Source of the DNA: Colletes latitarsis | Lineage: Eukaryota; Arthropoda; Insecta; Hymenoptera; Colletidae | DNA length: 64,000 bases | Assembly: GCF_051014445.1 (NCBI RefSeq) | Contig: NC_135143.1 | Span: forward strand, 1,240,001 to 1,304,000 | Direction: 5' to 3' | In this document: positions 1-12,623 of the stretch, piece after piece | How positions within the stretch are numbered: the first letter of the stretch is position 1 | Layout of the letters: every line of letters starts with the position of its first letter | Program-made: the position numbers and the translations under genes | Notes under the pieces: generated by a model | Database searches by the model: none | Seen by the model: only the letters and a program-made list of their open reading frames with translations | Told to the model about the DNA's origin: nothing

Positions 1-176
1 CCAGATGCGGGCGTAACCCAGACCTAACCCAGACCTAACCGGTTTTATCCTCTAAAATATTGTTCGAAACCAGGTCTAATTGTCTGTTTCAGTATGCTAC
101 CACATTAGTTTGTGATACAAACCAGAGAAAACCAAGGATCTGGCCAACAAGAATGCTGAGAAGGCAAAATCATGAG
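1..176 (+). repeat. Reference satellite monomer (176 bp)
   Basis: First complete monomer in the window, used as the phase reference. It contains two perfect 11-bp telomere-like units (17-38), the AAATATTG-CGAAACCAGG box, the central GTATGCTACCACATTAG region where most monomers have the GGTACC dyad, the AGAGAAAACCAAGG variant instead of the commoner CGAAAAAACCCAGG, and the AAAATCATGAG end. The 176-bp length is close to one nucleosome plus linker, as is common for satellites; whether that matters here is not shown by the sequence. Confidence 0.9.
17..38 (-). repeat. Two tandem telomere-like 11-mers (TTAGGTCTGGG on minus strand)
   Basis: The plus strand reads CCCAGACCTAA at 17-27 and again at 28-38. 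The minus strand is (TTAGGTCTGGG)x2, which starts with the insect telomere pentamer TTAGG. Equivalent pairs occur in most monomers; others carry decayed versions such as CCAGGCCGAACCCAGGCCTAA. From memory, 11-bp telomere motifs of this form have been described in Hymenoptera; I could not check this. The insertion point of elements 1 and 2 falls inside this unit. Confidence 0.75.
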
Positions 177-266
177 CCAGATGCGGGCATAACCCGAACC
201 TAACCCAGACCTATCCGGTTTTATCCTGTAACATATTGATCCAAACCAGGTTTAATTGACTGTTAC

Positions 267-282
267 AATGTGGTACCACATT
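267..282. repeat. 16-bp perfect palindrome in the monomer (KpnI-type core)
   Basis: AATGTGGTACCACATT is its own reverse complement. This copy is a representative one: most monomers keep at least the inner GTGGTACCAC, and the variants with TTACAATGTGG before the core have the full 16 bp. Other variants break the dyad on one side (TGTGCTACC, TGTAGTACC, GAGGTACC). It could be a protein-binding dyad or just a stable feature of the founder sequence. Confidence 0.8.
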
Positions 283-2460
283 CCTACGTGATTCAAACCA
301 GAGAAAACCAAGGATCTGGCCAACAAGTATGCGAAGAAGGCAAAATCATGAGCCAGATGCGGGCATAACCCAGACCTAACCCAGACCTAACCTGTGTTAC
401 CGACTGAAATACTGACCGAATCCACGTTTAGTTGACTGTTACTGTGTGGTACCACATTACTACGTGACACAGGCTCGAAAAAACCCAGGATCTGGCCAAC
501 AAGTTTGCGAGGAAGGCAAAAACATGAGCCAGATGCGGGCATAAACCTGGCCTAACCCAGACCTAACCGGTTGTATCCTCTAAAATACTGACCGAATCCA
601 GGTTTAATTGACTGTTACTGTGTGGTACCACATTACTACGTGACTCAAGCTCGAAAAAACTCAGGATCTGGCCAACAAGTTTGCGAAGAAGGCAAAAACA
701 TGAGCCAGATGCGGGCATAAACCTGGCCTAACCTAGACCTAACCGGGGTTACCGACTAAAATATTGATCGAAACTAGGTTTAATTGACTGTTTCTACGTG
801 GTACCACATTACTACGTGATTCAAGCCCGAAAAAACCCAGGATCTGGCCACCAAGTTTGCGAAGAAGGCAAAAACATGAGCCAGATGCAGGCATAAACCA
901 GGCCGAACCCAGGCCTAACCGGTTTTATCCTCGAAAATACTGACCGAATCCAGGGCTAATTGACTGTTACAATGTGGTACCACATTACTACGTGATTCAA
1001 ACCCGAAAAAAACCCAGGATCTGGCCAACAAGTTTGCGAAGAAGGCAAAATCATGAGCCAGATGCGGGCATAACACAGACCTAACTCAGACCAAACCGGT
1101 GTTACCGACTAAAATACTGACCGAATCCAGGTTTCATTGATTGTTTCTATGTGGTACCACATTACTACGTGATTCGAACCCGAAAAAACCCAGGATCTGT
1201 TCAACAAGAATGCGGTAGAGGCAAAATCATGAGCCAGATGCGGGCGTAACCCAGACCTAACTCAGACCTAACCGGTGTTACCGACTAAAATATTGATCGA
1301 AACTAGGTTTAATTGACAGAATCTACGTGGTAACACATTACTACGTGATTCAAGCCCAAAAAAACCCAGGATCTGGCCAACAAGTTTGCGAAGAAGGCAA
1401 AAACATGAGCCAGATGCGGGCATAAACCTGGCCTAACCCAGACCTAACCGGTTGTATCCTCTAAAATACTGACCGAATCCAGGTTTAATAGACTGTTACT
1501 GTGTGGTACCACATTCCTACGTGATTCAAACCCGAAAAAAACCCAGGATCTGGCCAACAAGTTTGCGAAGAAGGCAAAATCATGAGCCAGATGCGGGCAT
1601 AACCCAGACCTAACTCAGACCAAACCGGTGTTACCGACTAAAATACTGACCGAATCCAGGTTTCATTGATTGTTTCTATGTGGTACCACATTACTACGTG
1701 ATTCGAACCCGAAAAAACCCAGGATCTGTTCAACAAGAATGCGGTAGAGGCAAAATCATGAGCCAGATGCGGGCGTAACCCAGACCTAACCCAGACCTAA
1801 TCGGTTTTATCCTCTAAAATATTGATCGAAACCAGGTTTAATTGTATGTTTCAGTATGCAACCACATTAGTGCGTGATACAAACCAGAGAAAACCATGGA
1901 TCTGGCCAACAAGAATGCAGAAAAAGCAAAATCATGAGTCAGATGCGGCCATAACCCAGACCTAACCCAGACCTAACCGGTTTTATCATGTAACATATTG
2001 CTCCAAACCAAGGCTAATTGACTGTTACAATGTGGTACCACATTCCAACGTGATTCAAACCCGAAAAAACCCAGGATCTGGCCAACAAGTATGCGAAGAA
2101 GGCATAATCATGAGCCACATGCGGGCATAACCCAGACCTAACTCAGACCAAACCGGTGTTACCGACTAAAATACTGACCGAATCCAGGTTTCATTGACCG
2201 TTACTGTGTGGTACCACATTACTACGTGATTCAAACCCGAAAAAGCCCAGGACCTGGCCAACAAGTATGCGAAGAAGGCAAAATCATGAGCCCAATGCGA
2301 GCATAAACCTGGCCGAACCCAGGCCTAACCGGTTTTATCCTCTAAAATACTGACCGAATCCAGGTTTAATTGACTGTTACTGTGTGGTACCACATTACTA
2401 CGTGACTCAAACTCGAAAAAACCCAGGATCTGGCCATCAAGTATGCGAAGAAGGCAAAAT

Positions 2461-5400
2461 CATGAGACTGATGCGGGCATAACCCAGACCTAACCGGTGT
2501 TATCCTCTAAAATATTGACCGAATCCAGGTTTAGTTGACCGTTACTGTGTGGTTCCACATTCCTACGTGATTCAAACCCGAAAAAAACCAGGATCTGGCC
2601 AACAAGTATGCGAAGAAGGCAAAATCATGAGCCTGATGCGGGCATAACCCAGACCTAACCCGGACCTAACCGGTGTTATCCTCTAAAATATTGATCGAAA
2701 CCAGATTTAATTGACTGTTTCAATGAGGTACCGCATTACTACGTGATTCAAACCCGAAAAAACCCAGGATCTGGCCAACAAGTATGCGAAGAAGGCAAAA
2801 TCATGAGCCAGATGCGGGTATAAACCAGGCCGAACCCAGGCCTAACCGGTTTTATCCTCTAAAATACTGACCGAATCCAGGTTTAATTGACTGTCACTGT
2901 GTGGTACCACATTACTACGTCACCCAAACTCGAAAAAACCAAGTATCTGGCCAACAAGAATGCGAAGAAGACAAAATCATGAGCCTGATGCGGGCATAAC
3001 CCAGACCTAACCGGTGTTATCCTCTAAAATATTGACCGAATCCAGGTTTAGTTGACCGTTACTGTGTGGTTCCACATTCCTACGTGATTCAAACCCGAAA
3101 AAACCCAGGATCTGGCCAACAAGTATGCGAAGAAGGCAAAATCATGAGCCAGATGCGGGCATAACCAAGATCTAACCCAGACCTAACGGTTTTATCCTCT
3201 AAAATATTGATCGAAACCAGGTTTAATTTTCTGTCACAGTATGCTACCACATTACTACGTGATACACACCAGAGAAAACCAAGGATCTGGCTAACAAGAA
3301 TGCGGAGAAGGCAAAATCATGAGCCAGATGCGGGCATAACCCAGACCTAACCCAGACCTAACCGGTGCTATCCTCTAAAATATTGATCGAAACCAGGTTT
3401 AATTGACTGTTACTGTGTGGTACCACATTACTACGTGACTCAAGCTCGAAAAAACTCAGGATCTGGCCAACAAGTTTGCGAAGAAGCCAAAAACATGAGC
3501 CAGATGCGGGCATAACCTGAACCTAACTCTGACCTAACCGGTTTTATCCTGTAACATATTGATCCAAACCAGGTTTAATTGACTGTTACAATGTAGTACC
3601 ACATTCCTACGTGATTCATACCAGAGAAAACCATGGATCTGGCCAACAAGTATGCGGAAAGGCAAAATCATGAGCCAGGTGCGGGCATAACCCAGACCTA
3701 ACCCAGACCTAACCGGTTTTATCCTCTAAAATAATGACCGAAACCAGGTTTAATTGTCTGTTTCAGTGTGCTACCACATTAGTGCGTGATACAAACCAGA
3801 GAAAACCAAGGATCTGGCCAACAAGAATGCGGAGAATGCAAAATCATGAGCCGGATGCGGGCATAACCTGAACCTAACTCTGACCTAACCGGTTTTATTC
3901 TGTAACATACTGATCCAAACCAGGTTTAATTGACTGTTACAATGTGGTCCCACATTCCTACGTGATTCAAACCAGAGAAAACCATGGATCTGGCCAACAA
4001 GTATGCGGAAAAGGCAAAATCATGAGCCAGGTGCGGGCATAACCCAGACCTAACCCAGACCTAACCGGTTGTATCCTCTAAAATGCTGACCGAATCCAGG
4101 TTTAATTGACTGTTACTGTGTGGTACCACATTACTACGTGACTCAAGCTCGAAAAAACTCAGGATCTGGCCAACAAGTTTGCGAAGAAGGCAAAAACATG
4201 AGCCAGATGCGGGCATAAACCTGGCCTAACCTAGACCTAACCGGGGTTACCGACTAAAATATTGATCGAAACTAGGTTTAATTGACTGTTTCTACGTGGT
4301 ACCACATTACTACGTGATTCAAGCCAGAAAAAACCCAGGATCTGGCCACCAAGTTTGCGAAGAAGGCAAAAACATGAGCCAGATGCAGGCATAAACCAGG
4401 CCGAACCCAGGCCTAACCGGTTTTATCCTCTAAAATACTGACCGAATCCAGGGCTAATTGACTGTTACAATGTGGTACCACATTACTACGTGATTCAAAC
4501 CCGAAGAAACCCAGGATCTGGCCAACAAGTATGCGGGGAAGGCAAAATCATGAGCCAGATGCGGGCATAAACCAGGCCGAACCCAGGCCTAACCGGTTTT
4601 ATCCTCTAAAATACTGACCGAATCCAGGTTTAATTGACTGTTACTGTGTGGTACCACATTACTACGTGACTCAAGCTCGAAAAAACCCAGGAACTGGCCA
4701 ACAAGTATGCGAAGAAGGCTAAATCATGAGCCAGATGCGGGCATAAACCAGGCCGAACCCAGGCCTAACCGGTTTTATCCTCTAAAATACTGACCGAAAC
4801 CAGGTTTAATTAACTGTTTCCATGTGGTACCACATTCCTACGTGATTCAAACCAGAGAAAACCATGGATCTGGCCAACAAGTATGCGGAAAAGGCAAAAT
4901 CATGAGCCAGGTGCGGGCATAACCCAGACCTAACCCAGACCTAACCGGTTGTATCCTCTAAAATGCTGACCGAATCCAGGTTTTATTGACTGTTACTGTG
5001 TGGTACCACATTACTACGTCACACAAACTCGAAAAAACCAAGGATCTGGCCAACAAGTATGCGAAGAACACAAAATCATGAGCCTGATGCGGGCATAACC
5101 CAGACCTAACCTAGACCTAACCGGGGTTACCGACTAAAATATTGATCGAAACTAGGTTTAATTGACTGTTTCTACGTGGTACCACATTACTACGTGATTC
5201 AAGCCAGAAAAAACCCAGGATCTGGCCACCAAGTATGCGAAGAAGGCAAAATTATGAGCCAGATGCGGGCATAACCCGAACCTAACCCAGACCTAACCGG
5301 TTTTATCCTGTAACATATTGATCCAAACCGGGTTTAATTGACTGTTACAATGTGGTACCACATTCCTACGTGATTCAAACCCGAAAAAACCCAGGATCTG

Positions 5401-7541
5401 GTCAACAAGTATGCGAAGAAGGCAAAATCATGAGCCAGATGCGGGCATAACCCAGACCTAACCCAGACCTAACCTGTGTTACCGACTGAAATACTGACCG
5501 AATCCACGTTTAGTTGACTGTTACTGTGTGGTACCACTTTACTACGTGACACAGGCTCGAAAAAACCCAGGATCTGGCCAACAAGTTTGCGAGGAAGGCA
5601 AAAACATGAGCCAGATGCGGGCATAACCCAGACCTAACTCAGACCTAACCGGTGTTACCGACTAAAATATTGATCGAAACTAGGTTTAATTGACAGAATC
5701 TACGTGGTAACACATTACTACGTGATTCAAGCCCAAAAAAACCCAGGATCTGGCCAACAAGTTTGCGAAGAAGGCAAAAACATGAGCCAGATGCGGGCAT
5801 AAACCTGGCCTAACCCAGACCTAACCGGTTGTATCCTCTAAAATACTGACCGAATCCAGGTTTAATAGACTGTTACTGTGTGGTACCACATTCCTACGTG
5901 ATTCAAACCCGAAAAAAACCCAGGATCTGGCCAACAAGTTTGCGAAGAAGGCAAAATCATGAGCCAGATGCGGACATAACCCAGACCTAACTCAGACCAA
6001 ACCGGTGTTACCGACTAAAATACTGACCGAATCCAGGCTTCATTGATTGTTTCTATGTGGTACCACATTACTACGTGATTCGAACCCGAAAAAACCCAGG
6101 ATCTGTTCAACAAGAATGCGGTAGAGGCAAAATCATGAGCCAGATGCGGGCGTAACCCAGACCTAACCCAGACCTAATCGGTTTTATCCTCTAAAATATT
6201 GATCGAAACCAGGTTTAATTGTCTGTTTCAGTATGCTACCACATTAGTGCGTGATACAAACCAGAGAAGACCATGGATCTGGCCAACAAGAATGCAGAAA
6301 AAGCAAAATCATGAGTCAGATGCGGCCATAACCCAGACCTAACCCAGACCTAACCGGTTTTATCATGTAACATATTGCTCCAAACCAAGGCTAATTGACT
6401 GTTACAATGTGGTACCACATTCCAACGTGATTCAAACCCGAAAAAACCCAGGATCTGGCCAACAAGTATGCGAAGAAGGCATAATCATGAGCCACATGCG
6501 GGCATAACCCAGACCTAACTCAGACCAAACCGGTGTTACCGACTAAAATACTGACCGAATCCAGGTTTAATTGACTGTTACTGTGTGGTACCACATTACT
6601 ACGTGATTCAAACCCGAAGAAACCCAGGATCTGGCCAACAAGTATGCGGGGAAGGCAAAATCATGAGCCAGATGCGGGCATAAACCAGGCCGAACCCAGG
6701 CCTAACCGGTTTTATCCTCTAAAATACTGACCGAATCCAGGTTTAATTGACTGTTACTGTGTGGTACCACATTACTACGTGACTCAAGCTCGAAAAAACC
6801 CAGGAACTGGCCAACAAGTATGCGAAGAAGGCTAAATCATGAGCCAGATGCGGGCATAAACCAGGCCGAACCCAGGCCTAACCGGTTTTATCCTCTAAAA
6901 TACTGACCGAAACCAGGTTTAATTAACTGTTTCCATGTGGTACCACATTCCTACGTGATTCAAACCCGAAAAAACCCAGGAACTGGCCAACAAGTATGCG
7001 AAGAAGGCTAAATCATGAGCCAGATGCGGGCATAAACCAGGCCGAACCCAGGCCTAACCGGTTTTATCCTCTAAAATACTGACCGAATCCAGGTTTAATT
7101 GACTGTTACTGTGTGGTACCACATTACTACGTCACACAAACTCGAAAAAACCAAGGATCTGGCCAACAAGTATGCGAAGAACACAAAATCATGAGCCTGA
7201 TGCGGGCATAACCCAGACCTAACCTAGACCTAACCGGGGTTACCGACTAAAATATTGATCGAAACTAGGTTTAATTGACTGTTTCTACGTGGTACCACAT
7301 TACTACGTGATTCAAGCCAGAAAAAACCCAGGATCTGGCCACCAAGTATGCGAAGAAGGCAAAATTATGAGCCAGATGCGGGCATAACCCGAACCTAACC
7401 CAGACCTAACCGGTTTTATCCTGTAACATATTGATCCAAACCGGGTTTAATTGACTGTTACAATGTGGTACCACATTCCTACGTGATTCAAACCCGAAAA
7501 AACCCAGGATCTGGTCAACAAGTATGCGAAGAAGGCAAAAT
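2461..7541 (+). repeat. 5.08-kb duplicated satellite block, copy A
   Basis: This roughly 29-monomer block is repeated immediately downstream. Matching markers lie 5081 bp apart: CATGAGACTGATGC at 2461 and 7542, the rare GAGGTACCGC variant at 2725 and 7806, and GGCTAACAAGAATG at 3290 and 8371. Later in the block the offset becomes 5082. Before 2461 the match fails (GGCCATCAAG against GGTCAACAAG). The two copies differ only at scattered single bases, which indicates a recent unequal exchange or amplification. Confidence 0.85.
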
Positions 7542-10500
7542 CATGAGACTGATGCGGGCATAACCCAGACCTAACCGGTGTTATCCTCTAAAATATTGAC
7601 CGAATCCAGGTTTAGTTGACCGTTACTGTGTGGTTCCACATTCCTACGTGATTCAAACCCGAAAAAAACCAGGATCTGGCCAACAAGTATGCGAAGAAGG
7701 CAAAATCATGAGCCTGATGCGGGCATAACCCAGACCTAACCCGGACCTAACCGGTGTTATCCTCTAAAATATTGATCGAAACCAGATTTAATTGACTGTT
7801 TCAATGAGGTACCGCATTACTACGTGATTCAAACCCGAAAAAACCCAGGATCTGGCCAACAAGTATGCGAAGAAGGCAAAATCATGAGCCAGATGCGGGT
7901 ATAAACCAGGCCGAACCCAGGCCTAACCGGTTTTATCCTCTAAAATACTGACCGAATCCAGGTTTAATTGACTGTTACTGTGTGGTACGACATTACTACG
8001 TCACCCAAACTCGAAAAAACCAAGTATCTGGCCAACAAGAATGCGAAGAAGACAAAATCATGAGCCTGATGCGGGCATAACCCAGACCTAACCGGTGTTA
8101 TCCTCTAAAATATTGACCGAATCCAGGTTTAGTTGACCGTTACTGTGTGGTTCCACATTCCTACGTGATTCAAACCCGAAAAAACCCAGGATCTGGCCAA
8201 CAAGTATGCGAAGAAGGCAAAATCATGAGCCAGATGCGGGCATAACCAAGATCTAACCCAGACCTAACGGTTTTATCCTCTAAAATATTGATCGAAACCA
8301 GGTTTAATTTTCTGTCACAGTATGCTACCACATTACTACGTGATACACACCAGAGAAAACCAAGGATCTGGCTAACAAGAATGCGGAGAAGGCAAAATCA
8401 TGAGCCAGATGCGGGCATAACCCAGACCTAACCCAGACCTAACCGGTGCTATCCTCCAAAATATTGATCGAAACCAGGTTTAATTGACTGTTACTGTGTG
8501 GTACCACATTACTACGTGACTCAAGCTCGAAAAAACTCAGGATCTGGCCAACAAGTTTGCGAAGAAGCCAAAAACATGAGCCAGATGCGGGCATAACCTG
8601 AACCTAACTCTGACCTAACCGGTTTTATCCTGTAACATATTGATCCAAACCAGGTTTAATTGACTGTTACAATGTAGTACCACATTCCTACGTGATTCAT
8701 ACCAGAGAAAACCATGGATCTGGCCAACAAGTATGCGGAAAAGGCAAAATCATGAGCCAGGTGCGGGCATAACCCAGACCTAACCCAGACCTAACCGGTT
8801 TTATCCTCTAAAATAATGACCGAAACCAGGTTTAATTGTCTGTTTCAGTGTGCTACCACATTAGTGCGTGATACAAACCAGAGAAAACCAAGGATCTGGC
8901 CAACAAGAATGCGGAGAATGCAAAATCATGAGCCGGATGCGGGCATAACCTGAACCTAACTCTGACCTAACCGGTTTTATTCTGTAACATACTGATCCAA
9001 ACCAGGTTTAATTGACTGTTACAATGTGGTACCACATTCCTACGTGATTCAAACCAGAGAAAACCATGGATCTGGCCAACAAGTATGCGGAAAAGGCAAA
9101 ATCATGAGCCAGGTGCGGGCATAACCCAGACCTAACCCAGACCTAACCGGTTGTATCCTCTAAAATGCTGACCGAATCCAGGTTTAGTTGACTGTTACTG
9201 TGTGGTACCACATTACTACGTGACTCAAGCTCGAAAAAACTCAGGATCTGGCCAACAAGTTTGCGAAGAAGGCAAAAACATGAGCCAGATGCGGGCATAA
9301 ACCTGGCCTAACCTAGACCTAACCGGGGTTACCGACTAAAATATTGATCGAAACTAGGTTTAATTGACTGTTTCTACGTGGTACCACATTACTACGTGAT
9401 TCAAGCCAGAAAAAACCCAGGATCTGGCCACCAAGTTTGCGAAGAAGGCAAAAACATGAGCCAGATGCAGGCATAAACCAGGCCGAACCCAGGCCTAACC
9501 GGTTTTATCCTCTAAAATACTGACCGAATCCAGGGCTAATTGACTGTTACAATGTGGTACCACATTACTACGTGATTCAAACCCGAAGAAACCCAGGATC
9601 TGGCCAACAAGTATGCGGGGAAGGCAAAATCATGAGCCAGATGCGGGCATAAACCAGGCCGAACCCAGGCCTAACCGGTTTTATCCTCTAAAATACTGAC
9701 CGAATCCAGGTTTAATTGACTGTTACTGTGTGGTACCACATTACTACGTGACTCAAGCTCGAAAAAACCCAGGAACTGGCCAACAAGTATGCGAAGAAGG
9801 CTAAATCATGAGCCAGATGCGGGCATAAACCAGGCCGAACCCAGGCCTAACCGGTTTTATCCTCTAAAATACTGACCGAAACCAGGTTTAATTAACTGTT
9901 TCCATGTGGTACCACATTCCTACGTGATTCAAACCAGAGAAAACCATGGATCTGGCCAACAAGTATGCGGAAAAGGCAAAATCATGAGCCAGGTGCGGGC
10001 ATAACCCAGACCTAACCCAGACCTAACCGGTTGTATCCTCTAAAATGCTGACCGAATCCAGGTTTTATTGACTGTTACTGTGTGGTACCACATTACTACG
10101 TCACACAAACTCGAAAAAACCAAGGATCTGGCCAACAAGTATGCGAAGAACACAAAATCATGAGCCTGATGCGGGCATAACCCAGACCTAACCTAGACCT
10201 AACCGGGGTTACCGACTAAAATATTGATCGAAACTAGGTTTAATTGACTGTTTCTACGTGGTACCACATTACTACGTGATTCAAGCCAGAAAAAACCCAG
10301 GATCTGGCCACCAAGTATGCGAAGAAGGCAAAATTATGAGCCAGATGCGGGCATAACCCGAACCTAACCCAGACCTAACCGGTTTTATCCTGTAACATAT
10401 TGATCCAAACCGGGTTTAATTGACTGTTACAATGTGGTACCACATTCCTACGTGATTCAAACCCGAAAAAACCCAGGATCTGGTCAACAAGTATGCGAAG

Positions 10501-12623
10501 AAGGCAAAATCATGAGCCAGATGCGGGCATAACCCAGACCTAACCCAGACCTAACCTGTGTTACCGACTGAAATACTGACCGAATCCACGTTTAGTTGAC
10601 TGTTACTGTGTGGTACCACTTTACTACGTGACACAGGCTCGAAAAAACCCAGGATCTGGCCAACAAGTTTGCGAGGAAGGCAAAAACATGAGCCAGATGC
10701 GGGCATAACCCAGACCTAACTCAGACCTAACCGGTGTTACCGACTAAAATATTGATCGAAACTAGGTTTAATTGACAGAATCTACGTGGTAACACATTAC
10801 TACGTGATTCAAGCCCAAAAAAACCCAGGATCTGGCCAACAAGTTTGCGAAGAAGGCAAAAACATGAGCCAGATGCGGGCATAAACCTGGCCTAACCCAG
10901 ACCTAACCGGTTGTATCCTCTAAAATACTGACCGAATCCAGGTTTAATAGACTGTTACTGTGTGGTACCACATTCCTACGTGATTCAAACCCGAAAAAAA
11001 CCCAGGATCTGGCCAACAAGTTTGCGAAGAAGGCAAAATCATGAGCCAGATGCGGACATAACCCAGACCTAACTCAGACCAAACCGGTGTTACCGACTAA
11101 AATACTGACCGAATCCAGGCTTCATTGATTGTTTCTATGTGGTACCACATTACTACGTGATTCGAACCCGAAAAAACCCAGGATCTGTTCAACAAGAATG
11201 CGGTAGAGGCAAAATCATGAGCCAGATGCGGGCGTAACCCAGACCTAACCCAGACCTAATCGGTTTTATCCTCTAAAATATTGATCGAAACCAGGTTTAA
11301 TTGTCTGTTTCAGTATGCTACCACATTAGTGCGTGATACAAACCAGAGAAGACCATGGATCTGGCCAACAAGAATGCAGAAAAAGCAAAATCATGAGTCA
11401 GATGCGGCCATAACCCAGACCTAACCCAGACCTAACCGGTTTTATCATGTAACATATTGCTCCAAACCAAGGCTAATTGACTGTTACAATGTGGTACCAC
11501 ATTCCAACGTGATTCAAACCCGAAAAAACCCAGGATCTGGCCAACAAGTATGCGAAGAAGGCATAATCATGAGCCACATGCGGGCATAACCCAGACCTAA
11601 CTCAGACCAAACCGGTGTTACCGACTAAAATACTGACCGAATCCAGGTTTAATTGACTGTTACTGTGTGGTACCACATTACTACGTGATTCAAACCCGAA
11701 GAAACCCAGGATCTGGCCAACAAGTATGCGGGGAAGGCAAAATCATGAGCCAGATGCGGGCATAAACCAGGCCGAACCCAGGCCTAACCGGTTTTATCCT
11801 CTAAAATACTGACCGAATCCAGGTTTAATTGACTGTTACTGTGTGGTACCACATTACTACGTGACTCAAGCTCGAAAAAACCCAGGAACTGGCCAACAAG
11901 TATGCGAAGAAGGCTAAATCATGAGCCAGATGCGGGCATAAACCAGGCCGAACCCAGGCCTAACCGGTTTTATCCTCTAAAATACTGACCGAAACCAGGT
12001 TTAATTAACTGTTTCCATGTGGTACCACATTCCTACGTGATTCAAACCCGAAAAAACCCAGGAACTGGCCAACAAGTATGCGAAGAAGGCTAAATCATGA
12101 GCCAGATGCGGGCATAAACCAGGCCGAACCCAGGCCTAACCGGTTTTATCCTCTAAAATACTGACCGAATCCAGGTTTAATTGACTGTTACTGTGTGGTA
12201 CCACATTACTACGTCACACAAACTCGAAAAAACCAAGGATCTGGCCAACAAGTATGCGAAGAACACAAAATCATGAGCCTGATGCGGGCATAACCCAGAC
12301 CTAACCTAGACCTAACCGGGGTTACCGACTAAAATATTGATCGAAACTAGGTTTAATTGACTGTTTCTACGTGGTACCACATTACTACGTGATTCAAGCC
12401 AGAAAAAACCCAGGATCTGGCCACCAAGTATGCGAAGAAGGCAAAATTATGAGCCAGATGCGGGCATAACCCGAACCTAACCCAGACCTAACCGGTTTTA
12501 TCCTGTAACATATTGATCCAAACCGGGTTTAATTGACTGTTACAATGTGGTACCACATTCCTACGTGATTCAAACCCGAAAAAACCCAGGATCTGGTCAA
12601 CAAGTATGCGAAGAAGGCAAAAT
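7542..12623 (+). repeat. 5.08-kb duplicated satellite block, copy B
   Basis: Head-to-tail second copy of 2461-7541. Identity is lost after about 12623, where CATGAGCCAGATG replaces CATGAGACTGATG. It includes the same marker monomers in the same order, for example the GACAGAATCTACGTGGTAAC variant at about 10775 (5693 in copy A) and the AGAAGACCATGG variant at about 11348 (6266 in copy A). Confidence 0.85.
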
